64,000 nucleotides of DNA from Alteromonas sp. M12 (GCF_037478005.1 NZ_CP144164.1:2604001-2668000), one strand, 5' to 3'; shown: positions 55,478-63,808, counted from the stretch's first letter. The notes: generated from the letters alone by a model not told the origin. Program-made: numbers and translations.

Positions 55478-56191
55478 CGTATCTTTAATTCCCTTTTTTA
55501 CCCAGTTTAACGCATGCTTTACTGGTCCACGTATTCCCTTCAAGGGATTGTCAGGTCTATCAGACTGAACCTTTGTATGCTTCTCGAGTTTGCAGAGCAT
55601 TTTCTCCGCCTGATTAAGCTTAGTTTGATTCAGTTTGGAGCCTACTCCGTCTCTAATTGAAGATATAAGTGTTAAATGTAAGGCGCTTACTAGAGTCCAA
55701 ACTGTATTCAACCGAAAGCCGCCGAGCTCTCGATCATCAGACAACTCATCAAGAAAGCCAATTAAATCAGGAAGTAAAGTGACAGGGCGTCGTTCTCTGA
55801 TACTAACGGCAGCCACATATAGCTCTTCAGGTTGTGCGCCCATTCTTAGGTACTTCCTCAAGGAATCAACTTCCGAAAGATTCTGAGCTTCAGATTTAAT
55901 TGCTCTTCTTGCCGCCGCTAGTTCGCTTACAGGCGCACTAGGGTCGAAACTGTCCAAAATATCTTCAAACAACCTGCGATCATTCTCAACTTCAGCTTCT
56001 AATTCAACTATCTTTTCTTTGCCCTCCTGTACCTCTTTCTTCAACTCCATTAGCTCAAGTTCAAAATCGCCAAATTTAATTTTGGTTATACGCTCTCTAA
56101 AACCCCGATTGGAGAATAAATAAATTAAGCCAAATAGAAATAATATCTCCCACAGCGAAGTATTTTTAAGTATCTCTATCACTATATCCAT
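55472..56191 (-). CDS. Membrane-anchored coiled-coil protein in a cassette
   Basis: This 239-residue protein has an N-terminal membrane helix (LWEILFLFGLIYLFS), a coiled coil at about 30-80 (ELELMELKKEVQEGKEKIVELEAEVENDR) and a helical domain of unknown fold to the end. GAGGAAATTTC precedes the ATG. No family recognised; this layout is seen in phage-defence accessory proteins as well as in unrelated membrane proteins, so no function is assigned. Confidence 0.65.
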   Translation of the reverse strand: MDIVIEILKNTSLWEILFLFGLIYLFSNRGFRERITKIKFGDFELELMELKKEVQEGKEKIVELEAEVENDRRLFEDILDSFDPSAPVSELAAARRAIKSEAQNLSEVDSLRKYLRMGAQPEELYVAAVSIRERRPVTLLPDLIGFLDELSDDRELGGFRLNTVWTLVSALHLTLISSIRDGVGSKLNQTKLNQAEKMLCKLEKHTKVQSDRPDNPLKGIRGPVKHALNWVKKGIKDTA

Positions 56192-56212
56192 TGCTGAAAT
56201 TTCCTCTTAGCG

Positions 56213-56294
56213 GATCAACACTTCGCATCACTGGCCTAAAAAATCAGAGAAACAAAGAACGGCTTTTTTGACCCAGAACATGCGATTGTTATTT
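56213..56294 (-). other. attC-like site
   Basis: Plus-strand GATCAAC and GTTATTT, 82 bp apart, with CGCATC/GATGCG arms. It is separated by only 25 bp from the next attC. Confidence 0.5.
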
Positions 56295-56319
56295 ACTCGC
56301 GTTTATTCAATGTGCGTTT

Positions 56320-56424
56320 TCATAACACCTCAATAATGTGTAAGACAAGCTGGCAGTTTAATTGCGTTGTTTGCAATAGAATCTGACAAGCTAGTTCGAA
56401 TCACAATTTATAGACTTGTTAGGT
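56320..56424 (-). other. attC recombination site
   Basis: Minus-strand ACCTAAC and GTTATGA, 105 bp, well preserved. The two tandem sites 56213 and 56320 enclose no gene. Confidence 0.75.
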
Positions 56425-56431
56425 TGAAGGT

Positions 56432-56705
56432 TCATTTTTTGACGGCCTTGACGTTGGAAAATGAAAACGTCCGCCATGTCGACTTATCGGTATTTATAGC
56501 ATTATCAGGATAAAAGAATTTAGCACCATATTCCCCTTCGTGATTGATTGCACTTACACCAATCATAATATTCCAAGTTTTGCCCACAAATTTCTTGCGT
56601 AATACCTGAATTTCCCTGTGAGATCCTTTTAAGAATGTAGTGCGCGTTCCACTTTCAGTCTCTTCATTACCTGCATAAGGCGCTCAGAAAACGCAGTATT
56701 GACAA
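56432..56705 (-). pseudogene. Frameshifted cassette gene
   Basis: The minus strand has about 83 open codons ending NVKAVKK with TGA at 56432-56434 (PYAGNEETESGTRTTFLKG...WNIMIGVSAINHEGEYGAKFFYP). An upstream piece ETSAKFVNTAFSE joins it only through a 1-base shift near 56680 and no start codon is found. It looks like the C-terminal part of a real protein in a decayed cassette. Confidence 0.6.
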
Positions 56706-56756
56706 ATTTTGCACTGGTTTCTCCAGGGATTTAGGGTTAAAAATCAAATAATAGAG

Positions 56757-56775
56757 ACCTAACACCTAGTTATGC
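56757..56775 (-). other. Collapsed attC: two core boxes 5 bp apart
   Basis: ACCTAAC and GTTATGC are separated by only ACCTA, 19 bp in total. The imperfect palindrome between them has been lost, so this is not expected to fold as a usual attC. Confidence 0.55.
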
Positions 56776-56777
56776 TA

Positions 56778-57359
56778 CTAAAGCTCTTTAAATTTTATGT
56801 TACTAAAAAACTCTTCCGCGTTTTTAGTTAGCTCTGGGTGCTCTTTGTCTTTAAAGTGACGGAAAGAATATTCTGTGTGAACACCTACAGATTTTTTAAA
56901 AGGGTGTATACAATTATAGCCAAGATATTCTATCTGCATTGACGCTGATTTATTGCTGTCTATTTTGGCATTGTTATCTTGGGAAATGGTTGTGTGCTTT
57001 ACGCATGTTGCACCATTTAGTTTTACTAACTCTTCGGTATTTTGTTTAAGTTCAAACCTGCCGATATCTGCTGAGGATGCTCTATGCTTAACCACGTGTG
57101 TCAGGAATTCCTGGTCTGAATAAAATTCAGGTAATTGATATAGAGACATATTTATGATGCCACTACTGTTATCGTTTAGCTTTGTCCCAAGTACAACTTG
57201 ATAACCAGTTGAAGTGATAACAGACCAACTTCCATTTTGTGGTGATAACGATGAAACACCATAAATATTTACAGGAGTACCTAAATTCAATTGAGGTGAA
57301 GTTGCTGCGCATGAAGTCACAAACAGCAACGAAGTAATAATAGCGGTAAGTCTTAACAC
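56778..57359 (-). CDS. Lipoprotein of unknown function in a cassette
   Basis: This 193-residue protein has a lipobox VTSCAA at residues 14-19. The mature domain is beta-rich (SGIINMSLYQLPEFYSDQEFLTHVV) with a single-Cys pair that may form a disulfide (GATCVKH and GYNCIHP). The fold resembles secreted domains of unknown function. GTG start with AAGGAA 7-8 bases ahead. Confidence 0.65.
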   Translation of the reverse strand: MLRLTAIITSLLFVTSCAATSPQLNLGTPVNIYGVSSLSPQNGSWSVITSTGYQVVLGTKLNDNSSGIINMSLYQLPEFYSDQEFLTHVVKHRASSADIGRFELKQNTEELVKLNGATCVKHTTISQDNNAKIDSNKSASMQIEYLGYNCIHPFKKSVGVHTEYSFRHFKDKEHPELTKNAEEFFSNIKFKEL

Positions 57360-57374
57360 TGTATGTTCCTTGTA

Positions 57375-57423
57375 GCATAACAGTTAAATAATGCGCCCCC
57401 TAAGAACCGCATATTATTTTTAA
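57375..57423 (-). other. attC-like site
   Basis: Minus-strand right box GTTATGC with GCGGTT...GGCGC arms, 49 bp. The left box TTAAAAAT is degraded and contains the neighbouring stop codon. Similar to 51059-51106. Confidence 0.55.
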
Positions 57424-57836
57424 GCAGTTGAAAAAGCACTACCTTCCCGAAATTCATGCAACCCTTTCTCCACTATTGGAATAATTCGCTTTCTTTTAGA
57501 CCAAGCTTTGATACTAGAGGGTAAACGGCGTAACCAATGTCTATTCGGCCCATAATTGTTAATACGTTGCCTAGACAGTTGCTGCGTTGTAGGCATGTTT
57601 TTTTGGCCAATTACAAATAGAAAGTGCTCTACTTCAGCTACTGATGCAAATATTAATTGAACAACAAGTACATCAACAATGAGCATTGGAAAGCCTCTAC
57701 AAGGTATCGCCCTTGGTAACTTCGGATCAAATTCTTTCGCATATGCCCAAACTTCATGATCCAAATCTTTGTGCCCCCAAAAGCTCAAGGGAGTTTTAGT
57801 GTAGTTAGCATTATATTCGATACGCCATTTATTCAT
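57420..57836 (-). CDS. Cassette gene, unknown function
   Basis: This 138-residue basic protein has WRIEYNANYTKTPLSFWGHKD and a C-terminal RRLPSSIKAWSKRKRIIPIVEK. It has several aromatic residues and no Cys pair. No family recognised. ATG start. Confidence 0.6.
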   Translation of the reverse strand: MNKWRIEYNANYTKTPLSFWGHKDLDHEVWAYAKEFDPKLPRAIPCRGFPMLIVDVLVVQLIFASVAEVEHFLFVIGQKNMPTTQQLSRQRINNYGPNRHWLRRLPSSIKAWSKRKRIIPIVEKGLHEFREGSAFSTA

Positions 57837-57846
57837 GATGAATGGC

Positions 57847-57920
57847 TGCTAACACTGTCATATACGGTGCTAGCGAACGTCCGTCGACTGTAGGGAGCGA
57901 ATTTAATCGCCTTGTTAGCT
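57847..57920 (-). other. attC recombination site
   Basis: Minus-strand AGCTAAC and GTTAGCA, 74 bp, with good symmetry. The stop of the GNAT gene (57915-57917) is in the first box. Confidence 0.78.
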
Positions 57921-58331
57921 GTGAACACTTGCATCACGCTCAAGTACCCAGCAACGCGGATTATTTGAAAAACCAATATGCTCATAATATGAATTGGCTG
58001 CCGGTGCTGCAATAAGGATTAGTTTGCAACGTGGCCCAAGCTGATTCTGGGTGAGAATTTGTAATTGCTTACCAATGCCCAATTTTTGATACTTTTCAGA
58101 TACGGCTAAATCTGACAGATAGCACGCGTAATGAAAATCTGTCATACAGCGAGAAATACCCACCAACTTTTCGGAGTCCCAGGCACTAACCGTAAGATTG
58201 CTATTCGAGATCATACCCGTAATACATTCCCGATCTTGAATTGGTCGGCGCTCACCCAATGTCGAATCAGTCAACAGCGCTATGAATTGATCCGCACTTA
58301 TTGGGTGATTAATTTTATATTCGATGCTCAT
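57915..58331 (-). CDS. GNAT N-acetyltransferase in a cassette
   Basis: This 138-residue acetyltransferase has AWDSEKLVGISRCMTDFHYACYLSDLAV, the CoA-binding motif EKYQKLGIGKQLQ near residue 80 and a C-terminal YYEHIGFSNNPRCWVL. Typical small GNAT of integron cassettes. Start ATG with GGAAG 4 bases ahead. Confidence 0.82.
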   Translation of the reverse strand: MSIEYKINHPISADQFIALLTDSTLGERRPIQDRECITGMISNSNLTVSAWDSEKLVGISRCMTDFHYACYLSDLAVSEKYQKLGIGKQLQILTQNQLGPRCKLILIAAPAANSYYEHIGFSNNPRCWVLERDASVHS

Positions 58332-58513
58332 AACTTCCTTTTACATATAATTAGGGTGTAGAAAAACCCTCACCTTAAAATTGACTATAAAAATTAGCCT
58401 AATCTGACTTTAAAATGCACTGCTATGTGAAACCTAGATAGCTTTCACTATTGAACAACAATTACATTTAAAGCAGAGCACGATAGCTTTTTGGCTTCGA
58501 CCATTTTCTACAG

Positions 58514-58575
58514 CCTCAACGATTACGCTCAGCCGCGTGCGCCTTTGGCCCGTCGGCCGAAGCGTTTTGTTGGGG
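58514..58575 (-). other. attC recombination site
   Basis: Minus-strand CCCCAAC and GTTGAGG, 62 bp, with complementary CGCTTCGGCCGAC / GCGGCTGAGCG arms. Between 58332 and 58513 no gene is seen. Confidence 0.7.
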
Positions 58576-58577
58576 TT

Positions 58578-59024
58578 TTATGCAAGCTCGAATACGGCCT
58601 TGCCCATTTTAAATTGCTTTAGCTTAATCGCTGAATCAGTGAGTGCTTTCTCAGCGCCAGTTCCTAGCCAAAAGGTTTTAACAGCTTGTTTCGCAGGTTT
58701 CTCTGACGTCTCGTTGTAACACACTAAGGAATTGACGCTACGATTTTTAAGCCATTTTCTTAATTTTTTGTACAGTGACTCAACAGCCTGATGTGATGAG
58801 AAGTTGTAAGCACCATCCAAGTCAGTGGAAGCAATTGCAATGCGACCGGAAGTTAGGATTCCGTCTTCTAAGAGGCTTCGTTTATACTGGATGAAGCCAT
58901 CATCTAGTAAAATCTCATCAAAGCCCTTCCCTTGCTTGATGCTCACTCCATCAATGCTGCGAAGATGATCGTCAAAGATTGCATGATCATCTTGATTCAT
59001 AAAGTATTGAAATTCACTCCGCAT
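58578..59024 (-). CDS. Cassette gene, unknown function
   Basis: This 148-residue protein has FMNQDDHAIFDDHLRSIDGVSI and a central LTSGRIAIASTDLDGAYNFSS, then a basic segment KKLRKWLKNRSVNS. A mixed alpha/beta domain of unknown family. AAAGGAATCAAG precedes the ATG. Flanked by attC on both sides. Confidence 0.68.
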   Translation of the reverse strand: MRSEFQYFMNQDDHAIFDDHLRSIDGVSIKQGKGFDEILLDDGFIQYKRSLLEDGILTSGRIAIASTDLDGAYNFSSHQAVESLYKKLRKWLKNRSVNSLVCYNETSEKPAKQAVKTFWLGTGAEKALTDSAIKLKQFKMGKAVFELA

Positions 59025-59039
59025 CTTGATTCCTTTGTG

Positions 59040-59096
59040 CCCTAACGCCGCTATAATTTGCTACCCAAAGCGGTCAAATAGATACATTTATTAAGG
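59040..59096 (-). other. attC-like site
   Basis: Minus-strand CCTTAAT and GTTAGGG, 57 bp, with CCGCTT...AGCGG arms. The left box is one base off. It contains the stop region of the methyltransferase gene. Confidence 0.6.
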
Positions 59097-59684
59097 CTTA
59101 GTGGCGATTGTATAAACATGTTTTTCAGGATACTGATCTAGCTCAAGATGTAAAATAGAAAGTCCATTATTCATAAGTAATTTCATATTTTCGTTAATAC
59201 CAATAGAGCTGTAGTAAAAAGTATCATTGTGCCACTGATCAGTATGCTCTCCCTCGTCATTGCCAAATGTATATATTAATACCCCCCCTTTGGCTAAAAA
59301 CTGGCATAACTTCGCAACAACAGGCTTTTGCATAACAAGCGGTAAGTGAAAAATACTATCCCACGCAACGATGAAATCAAACTTTTCTTCTGTATCCCAT
59401 GAGCAAATATCCTGGTGTAAAAAATAGTGTTCTGGGTGGTTACTGCTAGCCAGCTTTACCATTTCTTTGGAAACATCAAGTCCAGTAACCGAAAAGCCGC
59501 GATGTTGCAATATATTCACAAACCTTCCCCCGACACCACAACCTACATCAAGTGCTTTTCCACCATTCGAGGCATATCCAATGGCTCGTTCAAATTGACT
59601 GACACCATAAAAGGACTCTATGTGTTGGTCATGCCACCACTGAGCAATTTTGTCGTATTTTTTACCGAGTGCAGATGGTTCCAT
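59091..59684 (-). CDS. SAM-dependent methyltransferase in a cassette
   Basis: This 197-residue class I methyltransferase has KALDVGCGVGGRFVNI (motif I) near residue 39, TGLDVSKEMV (motif II), DFIVAWDSIFHLP (motif IV) and GGVLIYTFG. It resembles small-molecule methyltransferases of the UbiE/TehB kind. Substrate unknown. Confidence 0.78.
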   Translation of the reverse strand: MEPSALGKKYDKIAQWWHDQHIESFYGVSQFERAIGYASNGGKALDVGCGVGGRFVNILQHRGFSVTGLDVSKEMVKLASSNHPEHYFLHQDICSWDTEEKFDFIVAWDSIFHLPLVMQKPVVAKLCQFLAKGGVLIYTFGNDEGEHTDQWHNDTFYYSSIGINENMKLLMNNGLSILHLELDQYPEKHVYTIATKP

Positions 59685-59712
59685 TTGAGAGCCTTAACCT
59701 CCGTATTAAAAG

Positions 59713-59836
59713 TGCTAACTTGCTGGCTATACTTGGCGAGGCACGAGCAGTAGCAATTGGGTTTGGGTCAGCAATATTTGTTTATTAATGCGCCCCCACT
59801 TCACTATCGCGGTTTTGCCGCCACAAGCAATTAGCA
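59713..59836 (-). other. attC-like site
   Basis: The ends GTGCTAACTTGC and GCAATTAGCAC are mutually complementary, 124 bp apart. The minus-strand left box is TGCTAAT, one base from consensus. Confidence 0.6.
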
Positions 59837-60060
59837 CAACAACCTTGATTAAAATAATTACCCTAGACTAAAGCAAACCGCCAGAAAACTACAACTATCG
59901 ATGGTGGTACATTGAACTGGTATTGAGAAAACCATTTTAGCTGGAAATATTTGAAATAAAAAATCGGTTGGTCGATAGCGGAAAAAAGCACTAGTTAAGT
60001 CAGAGAAATACAGAAGAAATCAGCCTTTTCGCTATACAGAAAATTAAAAGGCTTACGTGC
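59837..60060. other. Gene-less cassette interior
   Basis: These 224 bp lie between two attC-like sites and have no convincing frame on either strand. They may be a non-coding cassette or a decayed one. Confidence 0.5.
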
Positions 60061-60138
60061 TGTAACGCTTAACATATGGGGATTTTAGGAGCCCATTGGC
60101 CGAAGGCCTGCGAGTAAGATTCTCGGTGAATTTACGAA
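60061..60138 (-). other. attC-like site
   Basis: The plus strand begins TAACGCTTAACATATGGGGA, nearly identical to the site at 63809. The left minus-strand box (CGTAAAT) is degraded. Confidence 0.55.
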
Positions 60139-60147
60139 CATCATAAT

Positions 60148-60513
60148 TCATTTTTTAGCTGCACGTTTGTTGAAGATGACAGGTAAGCGCCAGGAAAGAA
60201 GTAACGCTACAGCAAAAATTACTAATATTTTAATAAAGATAGGCTTGCTAGCTGTATCAAGTATATTTTGTAGAGAGTGATTAAACAAAAAGACGCCAAT
60301 AGCTGCAATCGAAAGCTGCTTAAAATTGAATTGGAAGTTGGTAATTTTGCAACCTACAGCAAAACCGATACTGGCGACGAAAGCAAAAATAAGGCTATTG
60401 AGAACGTTATTTATCAACGAAACCTGAATATCTGCATACCACGCGGCATAGAATGAAAAAAGTAGTGTAATGAATGCCAAGCTAATTCCAAAAAGAACAA
60501 TTTGCTTAAACAT
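60148..60513 (-). CDS. Four-helix membrane protein in a cassette
   Basis: This 121-residue integral membrane protein has four hydrophobic helices, beginning MFKQIVLFGISLAFITLLFS. No family recognised. AAGGAATC precedes the ATG at 60513. Confidence 0.6.
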   Translation of the reverse strand: MFKQIVLFGISLAFITLLFSFYAAWYADIQVSLINNVLNSLIFAFVASIGFAVGCKITNFQFNFKQLSIAAIGVFLFNHSLQNILDTASKPIFIKILVIFAVALLLSWRLPVIFNKRAAKK

Positions 60514-60567
60514 ATGATTCCTTTCCAAGTGCTGCCAGCGGCCCAGCGAAGTGGAGCCATTTTAGTG

Positions 60568-60639
60568 GTATAACGGAGCGTAGCAACATCACAAATGATT
60601 GGCAACGTCGCTGGCTCCGCGAGCATTGACTTGTTATGC
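60568..60639 (-). other. attC recombination site
   Basis: Minus-strand GCATAAC and GTTATAC, 72 bp, with CTCGCGGAGCCAGCG / CGCTCC arms. Overlaps the end of the SDR gene. Confidence 0.75.
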
Positions 60640-61631
60640 TATCTTTCACTTTGGCGCCCATTAAGATACTCAAATACGCCAAGTAAAGCTTCTGAGGCTG
60701 AGCGAGGTTCGTATCCCAGTTCGTTACGTGCTTTCGCTATCTCATACTCTTGCCTTACGCCGTAGAATAAGGCCACTTGGCTTCTAATAAGCTCAGCTGG
60801 TTTACCTGTCATCTTAGCTCCTAGCTCTGAGCATAAGGCAATAAAATACATCAACCATTTTGGTAAGCGTGCTGGAACCTTAAGGTTAATTCCTGCCGAT
60901 TGGGCTGCTTTGTATATCTCAGGAAGTGACGAAGCTCTGTTATTTGCCAATATGTAGCGGCTACCAGAATTACCTTTCGTAGTAGCAGCCACTATGCCTT
61001 TTGCCACATCGCGAACATCAACGAAATTAAAGAAAAAATGAGGATCTACTAAAAGCTTATTGGTTCTAATTGTTTCAATAAACTGCATAGTGTCTGTCAG
61101 TCGATTGGCATGGGGACCAATCATTGCTGAGGGTAGAACGGAAACCATCCAAAGTTGGTACTTTTTTGCCAGCTCCCATGCTTTTTGCTCTGATTTTATT
61201 TTAGAGTTGTAATAGGCATTGTCAGATAAAGCGTTCCAACTATTTTCATCAAGATAAGTCCCATCATGTCCTACAGCCGCAACCGAGCTAACATAAACAA
61301 CTTTTTTAACATTGGCTTGTGCCGCAGCTTTAAGGACAATTTCAGTCCCTTTCACATTCGGCTCGACGATTTCATTAATAGGATCTTTAGCCCAATGCTT
61401 AAATACAGCTGCAACATGATATAAAATATCAACACCTTCCAGGGCTTTTTTCATTGATTCTATATCCTGCATTTCAGTATAAACGACTTGGCAATTCAAG
61501 TGAAAAAAATCATCCACATTTTGAATATCACGCATACCTGCTCTTACCGTTTCTCCTTGCGCTATGAGCTCTCTAACTAAATTCCCCCCTAAATGACCGT
61601 TTGCCCCAGTTACTAAACACACATTAGACAT
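60639..61631 (-). CDS. NAD-dependent epimerase / dihydroflavonol-reductase-like SDR
   Basis: This extended short-chain dehydrogenase of about 330 residues has CLVTGANGHLGGNLV (cofactor motif TGxxGxxG) at residues 5-19, VYVSSVAAVG and the catalytic YYNSKIKSEQ (YxxxK). It resembles dihydroflavonol 4-reductase and 3-beta-HSD-type enzymes. The upstream gene is a MerR regulator, and a MerR-type promoter lies between them. ATG at 61631 is used; the longer frame to 61697 would overlap that promoter. Confidence 0.82.
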   Translation of the reverse strand: MSNVCLVTGANGHLGGNLVRELIAQGETVRAGMRDIQNVDDFFHLNCQVVYTEMQDIESMKKALEGVDILYHVAAVFKHWAKDPINEIVEPNVKGTEIVLKAAAQANVKKVVYVSSVAAVGHDGTYLDENSWNALSDNAYYNSKIKSEQKAWELAKKYQLWMVSVLPSAMIGPHANRLTDTMQFIETIRTNKLLVDPHFFFNFVDVRDVAKGIVAATTKGNSGSRYILANNRASSLPEIYKAAQSAGINLKVPARLPKWLMYFIALCSELGAKMTGKPAELIRSQVALFYGVRQEYEIAKARNELGYEPRSASEALLGVFEYLNGRQSER

Positions 61632-61665
61632 CTTATATTCACCTATCAGATTATTAAGTGACAAG

Positions 61666-61697
61666 ACTATAAACTCTTCCCCTAGGGGAACAGTCAA
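61666..61697 (-). promoter_or_regulatory. MerR-type promoter of the SDR gene
   Basis: Minus-strand TTGACT (-35) and TATAGT or TTATAG (-10) are 19-20 bp apart, wider than the normal 17, with the perfect dyad TTCCCCTAGGGGAA in the spacer. This is the layout that MerR-family activators twist into an active form. Confidence 0.72.
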
Positions 61698-61703
61698 GCG
61701 TTT

Positions 61704-62075
61704 TTAATTGTCTGCGTGGTCAAACGAAAATTGATCAATCAGTTCTTTTTTTAATGATCCTAACTCAACATCTAACTGTTTGGCTTGTTCGATCGCGATT
61801 TTAATTTGCTTCTGCTTTTGCTCTATTGCATCTATAGCAATCTCGATCGGAAAGCGATTCTCTTTCGCCTTAACCTTCATCATCGGCAGCATTTCTGAAA
61901 GTTTAAAGCCCAGAGATTGCGCCCGCTTTATCATTGAGATTATAACTACATGATGCTTATCATAAATGCGGTACTTTCCTAATCTAGACACCTCCGACAA
62001 CAACCCTAGCTCCTCGTAGTGATGGATCGCTTTTTTTGACGCGCCGGTTAGCTTCGAAACTTCTCCTATATACAT
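61704..62075 (-). CDS. MerR-family transcriptional regulator
   Basis: This 123-residue protein has a winged-helix N terminus (MYIGEVSKLTGASKKAIHHYEELGLL, IYDKHHVVIISMIKRAQSLGFKLSEM) followed by a long dimerisation helix. It has no Cys, so it does not sense metals or redox in the MerR/SoxR way; ligand unknown. TTG at 62087 is possible but ATG 62075 matches the family start. It probably activates the SDR gene next to it. Confidence 0.83.
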   Translation of the reverse strand: MYIGEVSKLTGASKKAIHHYEELGLLSEVSRLGKYRIYDKHHVVIISMIKRAQSLGFKLSEMLPMMKVKAKENRFPIEIAIDAIEQKQKQIKIAIEQAKQLDVELGSLKKELIDQFSFDHADN

Positions 62076-62098
62076 GTTTTCACTCAATTCTAAGTCGG

Positions 62099-62153
62099 GT
62101 GTAACACCACAATAAGCGGCGGTGAAACCGTCCGTTTACTTTTCTTGTTGGGC
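62099..62153 (-). other. attC recombination site
   Basis: Minus-strand GCCCAAC and GTTACAC, 55 bp, with GGACGG...CCGCC arms. It separates the PhzF cassette from the MerR-SDR cassette. Confidence 0.7.
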
Positions 62154-62171
62154 CATTTTGGGCAAGCTTTT

Positions 62172-63068
62172 TTAGCATAAAATATATACCCCATCTATCC
62201 TTAAGACTGCTCCTCCACCAAACCAGACCTGACAATTTTCAATATCAGTTTCTGTTGAAAAAATCTGCACGTAATTCGGGGAGTCTCGGAAACTATTTTG
62301 CTCTATTTTTATCATCTCGCCATCCCACTTTCCGTGCTTTAAGAGATAATAACCTAAAGCTGAATTGCCTGAACCTGTTGCTGGATCTTCAAGGTAACCA
62401 AATGTTGGTGCGAAAACTCTCGTCCGATATTTACACTCTTGAGCAACAGTTTCTGACGAATACAAGATAATAATATCCACTCCAATTTGTATGCAAAATT
62501 TGTTGAGAGTTTGAAGGTCTGGCGTCACAGAAAGTATGGACTCTAGTCCAGCTATAGGGACAATAAGAGTCTCAAGCCCTCCGTTCACAATTTGGATTGG
62601 TTGTAATTGGTCAATGTCATTAATGTGACAATTAAATGCTGAGACAATATCAGTTATGCTAATATTTTTTGAGGAGAACCGAGCGGGTGGTGCCGATATA
62701 TAAACGCTTTTCTCACTTTTGTAACGGTTTTCAACCATTAAACGATCAGTCATTGTCGAGATAGACAATATTGACTTTTCTTGCATTGCCTTACTATTGG
62801 CGACTATGTCGTTTAGGATAGCTATTGTTGCATGTCCGCAGAAGGCGACCTCTCTTTCAGAAGAAAAATATCGAAGGTGGTAATCAGTATCAGTCCCTGG
62901 ACTGACATAACCAACCTCACTGACAAACCCTTTCAGTTCTTTTGCTAGTTGTAACATTTCCGCACTGGAAAGCTTTTCTGCTGAGTCAAGATATACTACA
63001 GCTGCTGGATTCCCTGTTGAATATTGGGAGGCAAAAGCATCTATCTTTTTGAATCTTAATGTATGCAT
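62172..63068 (-). CDS. PhzF-family isomerase in a cassette
   Basis: This 298-residue protein has the PhzF fold: two diaminopimelate-epimerase-like halves with GNPAAVVYLDS, the catalytic Glu in GFVSEVGYV, FCGHATIAIL and DPATGSGNSALGYYL. Family members isomerise or epimerise small molecules, as PhzF does in phenazine synthesis. No phenazine genes are nearby, so the substrate is unknown. Confidence 0.85.
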   Translation of the reverse strand: MHTLRFKKIDAFASQYSTGNPAAVVYLDSAEKLSSAEMLQLAKELKGFVSEVGYVSPGTDTDYHLRYFSSEREVAFCGHATIAILNDIVANSKAMQEKSILSISTMTDRLMVENRYKSEKSVYISAPPARFSSKNISITDIVSAFNCHINDIDQLQPIQIVNGGLETLIVPIAGLESILSVTPDLQTLNKFCIQIGVDIIILYSSETVAQECKYRTRVFAPTFGYLEDPATGSGNSALGYYLLKHGKWDGEMIKIEQNSFRDSPNYVQIFSTETDIENCQVWFGGGAVLRIDGVYILC

Positions 63069-63081
63069 GAATTTCCCTTGC

Positions 63082-63114
63082 GCCTAACGCCGTAATAACC
63101 TTACTTTGTTAACT
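63082..63114 (-). other. Short attC-like site
   Basis: Minus-strand AGTTAAC and GTTAGGC, only 33 bp apart. Both boxes are good, so it is probably a deleted attC. It contains the stop codon of the next gene. Confidence 0.6.
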
Positions 63115-63501
63115 ACTGAGCTTGGATGCACTTTTAACCTCCAAGATAAATGAATTTGCAGTTATAAACCATTCGTACCATGGTTCTGTTTGTTTAAACC
63201 CTTCGAATAAAAACACTCCATCCATAAAATATGCATGCATGATTTCATCCAGGGGAAATTTTGGCTCGGGATGATCCTTTGCTGCCTTGTCATCATCCCA
63301 ATAGGTGGCTCTCTCTTCAGCTACACCGAGAATTTCTAATGTAGCTTCTTCGACCTTCCAGTCTTGGCCTCCTGACCCAGGGTGTTCTTTTGAAATAAAT
63401 GCACCTTTTATATCCAAAATAACAGATTCAGACTGACGCTTAATTTTTTCAATTGAAGCGTCATGAAATCCTAGTTTGTCAAAGTCGGTGGTCAATTTCA
63501 T
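63109..63501 (-). CDS. Cassette gene, unknown function
   Basis: This 130-residue acidic protein (LGFHDASIEKIKRQSESVILDIKGAFIS, EWFITANSFILEVKSASK) has an all-beta look. Proteins of this kind occur as immunity-like or cassette hypothetical proteins. No family named. ATG start. Confidence 0.65.
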   Translation of the reverse strand: MKLTTDFDKLGFHDASIEKIKRQSESVILDIKGAFISKEHPGSGGQDWKVEEATLEILGVAEERATYWDDDKAAKDHPEPKFPLDEIMHAYFMDGVFLFEGFKQTEPWYEWFITANSFILEVKSASKLSS

Positions 63502-63529
63502 AGGCAGTTAACAATATTCTTATGTGACA

Positions 63530-63793
63530 TTACCTCACGCACTTTTTTATAAAATGACCACAAACCGCAGCCAGCCCAAAGAATAGGAGAGAAAAAGCGA
63601 TCATCCCGACTAAAGGACCAATGATTGCATCTTTACCCTCCTTGTCGCTAAAAACTACTTCTGATACGCCATAAAGAACGCCCCCCCCTGCGACTGAGAA
63701 AAAGAAAAAGCCAATAAGCATTGAGAAAAACACCAATGGTTTTTGCAATCGGTCAAATTGCAAACCAATCAATATAGATTCAATTAACCCCAC
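63530..63793 (-). CDS. Two- to three-helix membrane protein in a cassette
   Basis: This 87-residue protein has helices at about 18-42 (LVFFSMLIGFFFFSVAGGGVLYG) and 58-80, and a short basic tail KKCVR. GTG start with AAGGAAATTGAA ahead. No family recognised. Confidence 0.6.
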   Translation of the reverse strand: MGLIESILIGLQFDRLQKPLVFFSMLIGFFFFSVAGGGVLYGVSEVVFSDKEGKDAIIGPLVGMIAFSLLFFGLAAVCGHFIKKCVR

Positions 63794-63808
63794 TTCAATT
63801 TCCTTGGC

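Noticed and set aside
62172..63068. Phenazine biosynthesis
   Set aside because: PhzF-like proteins are widespread and no other phz gene occurs here.
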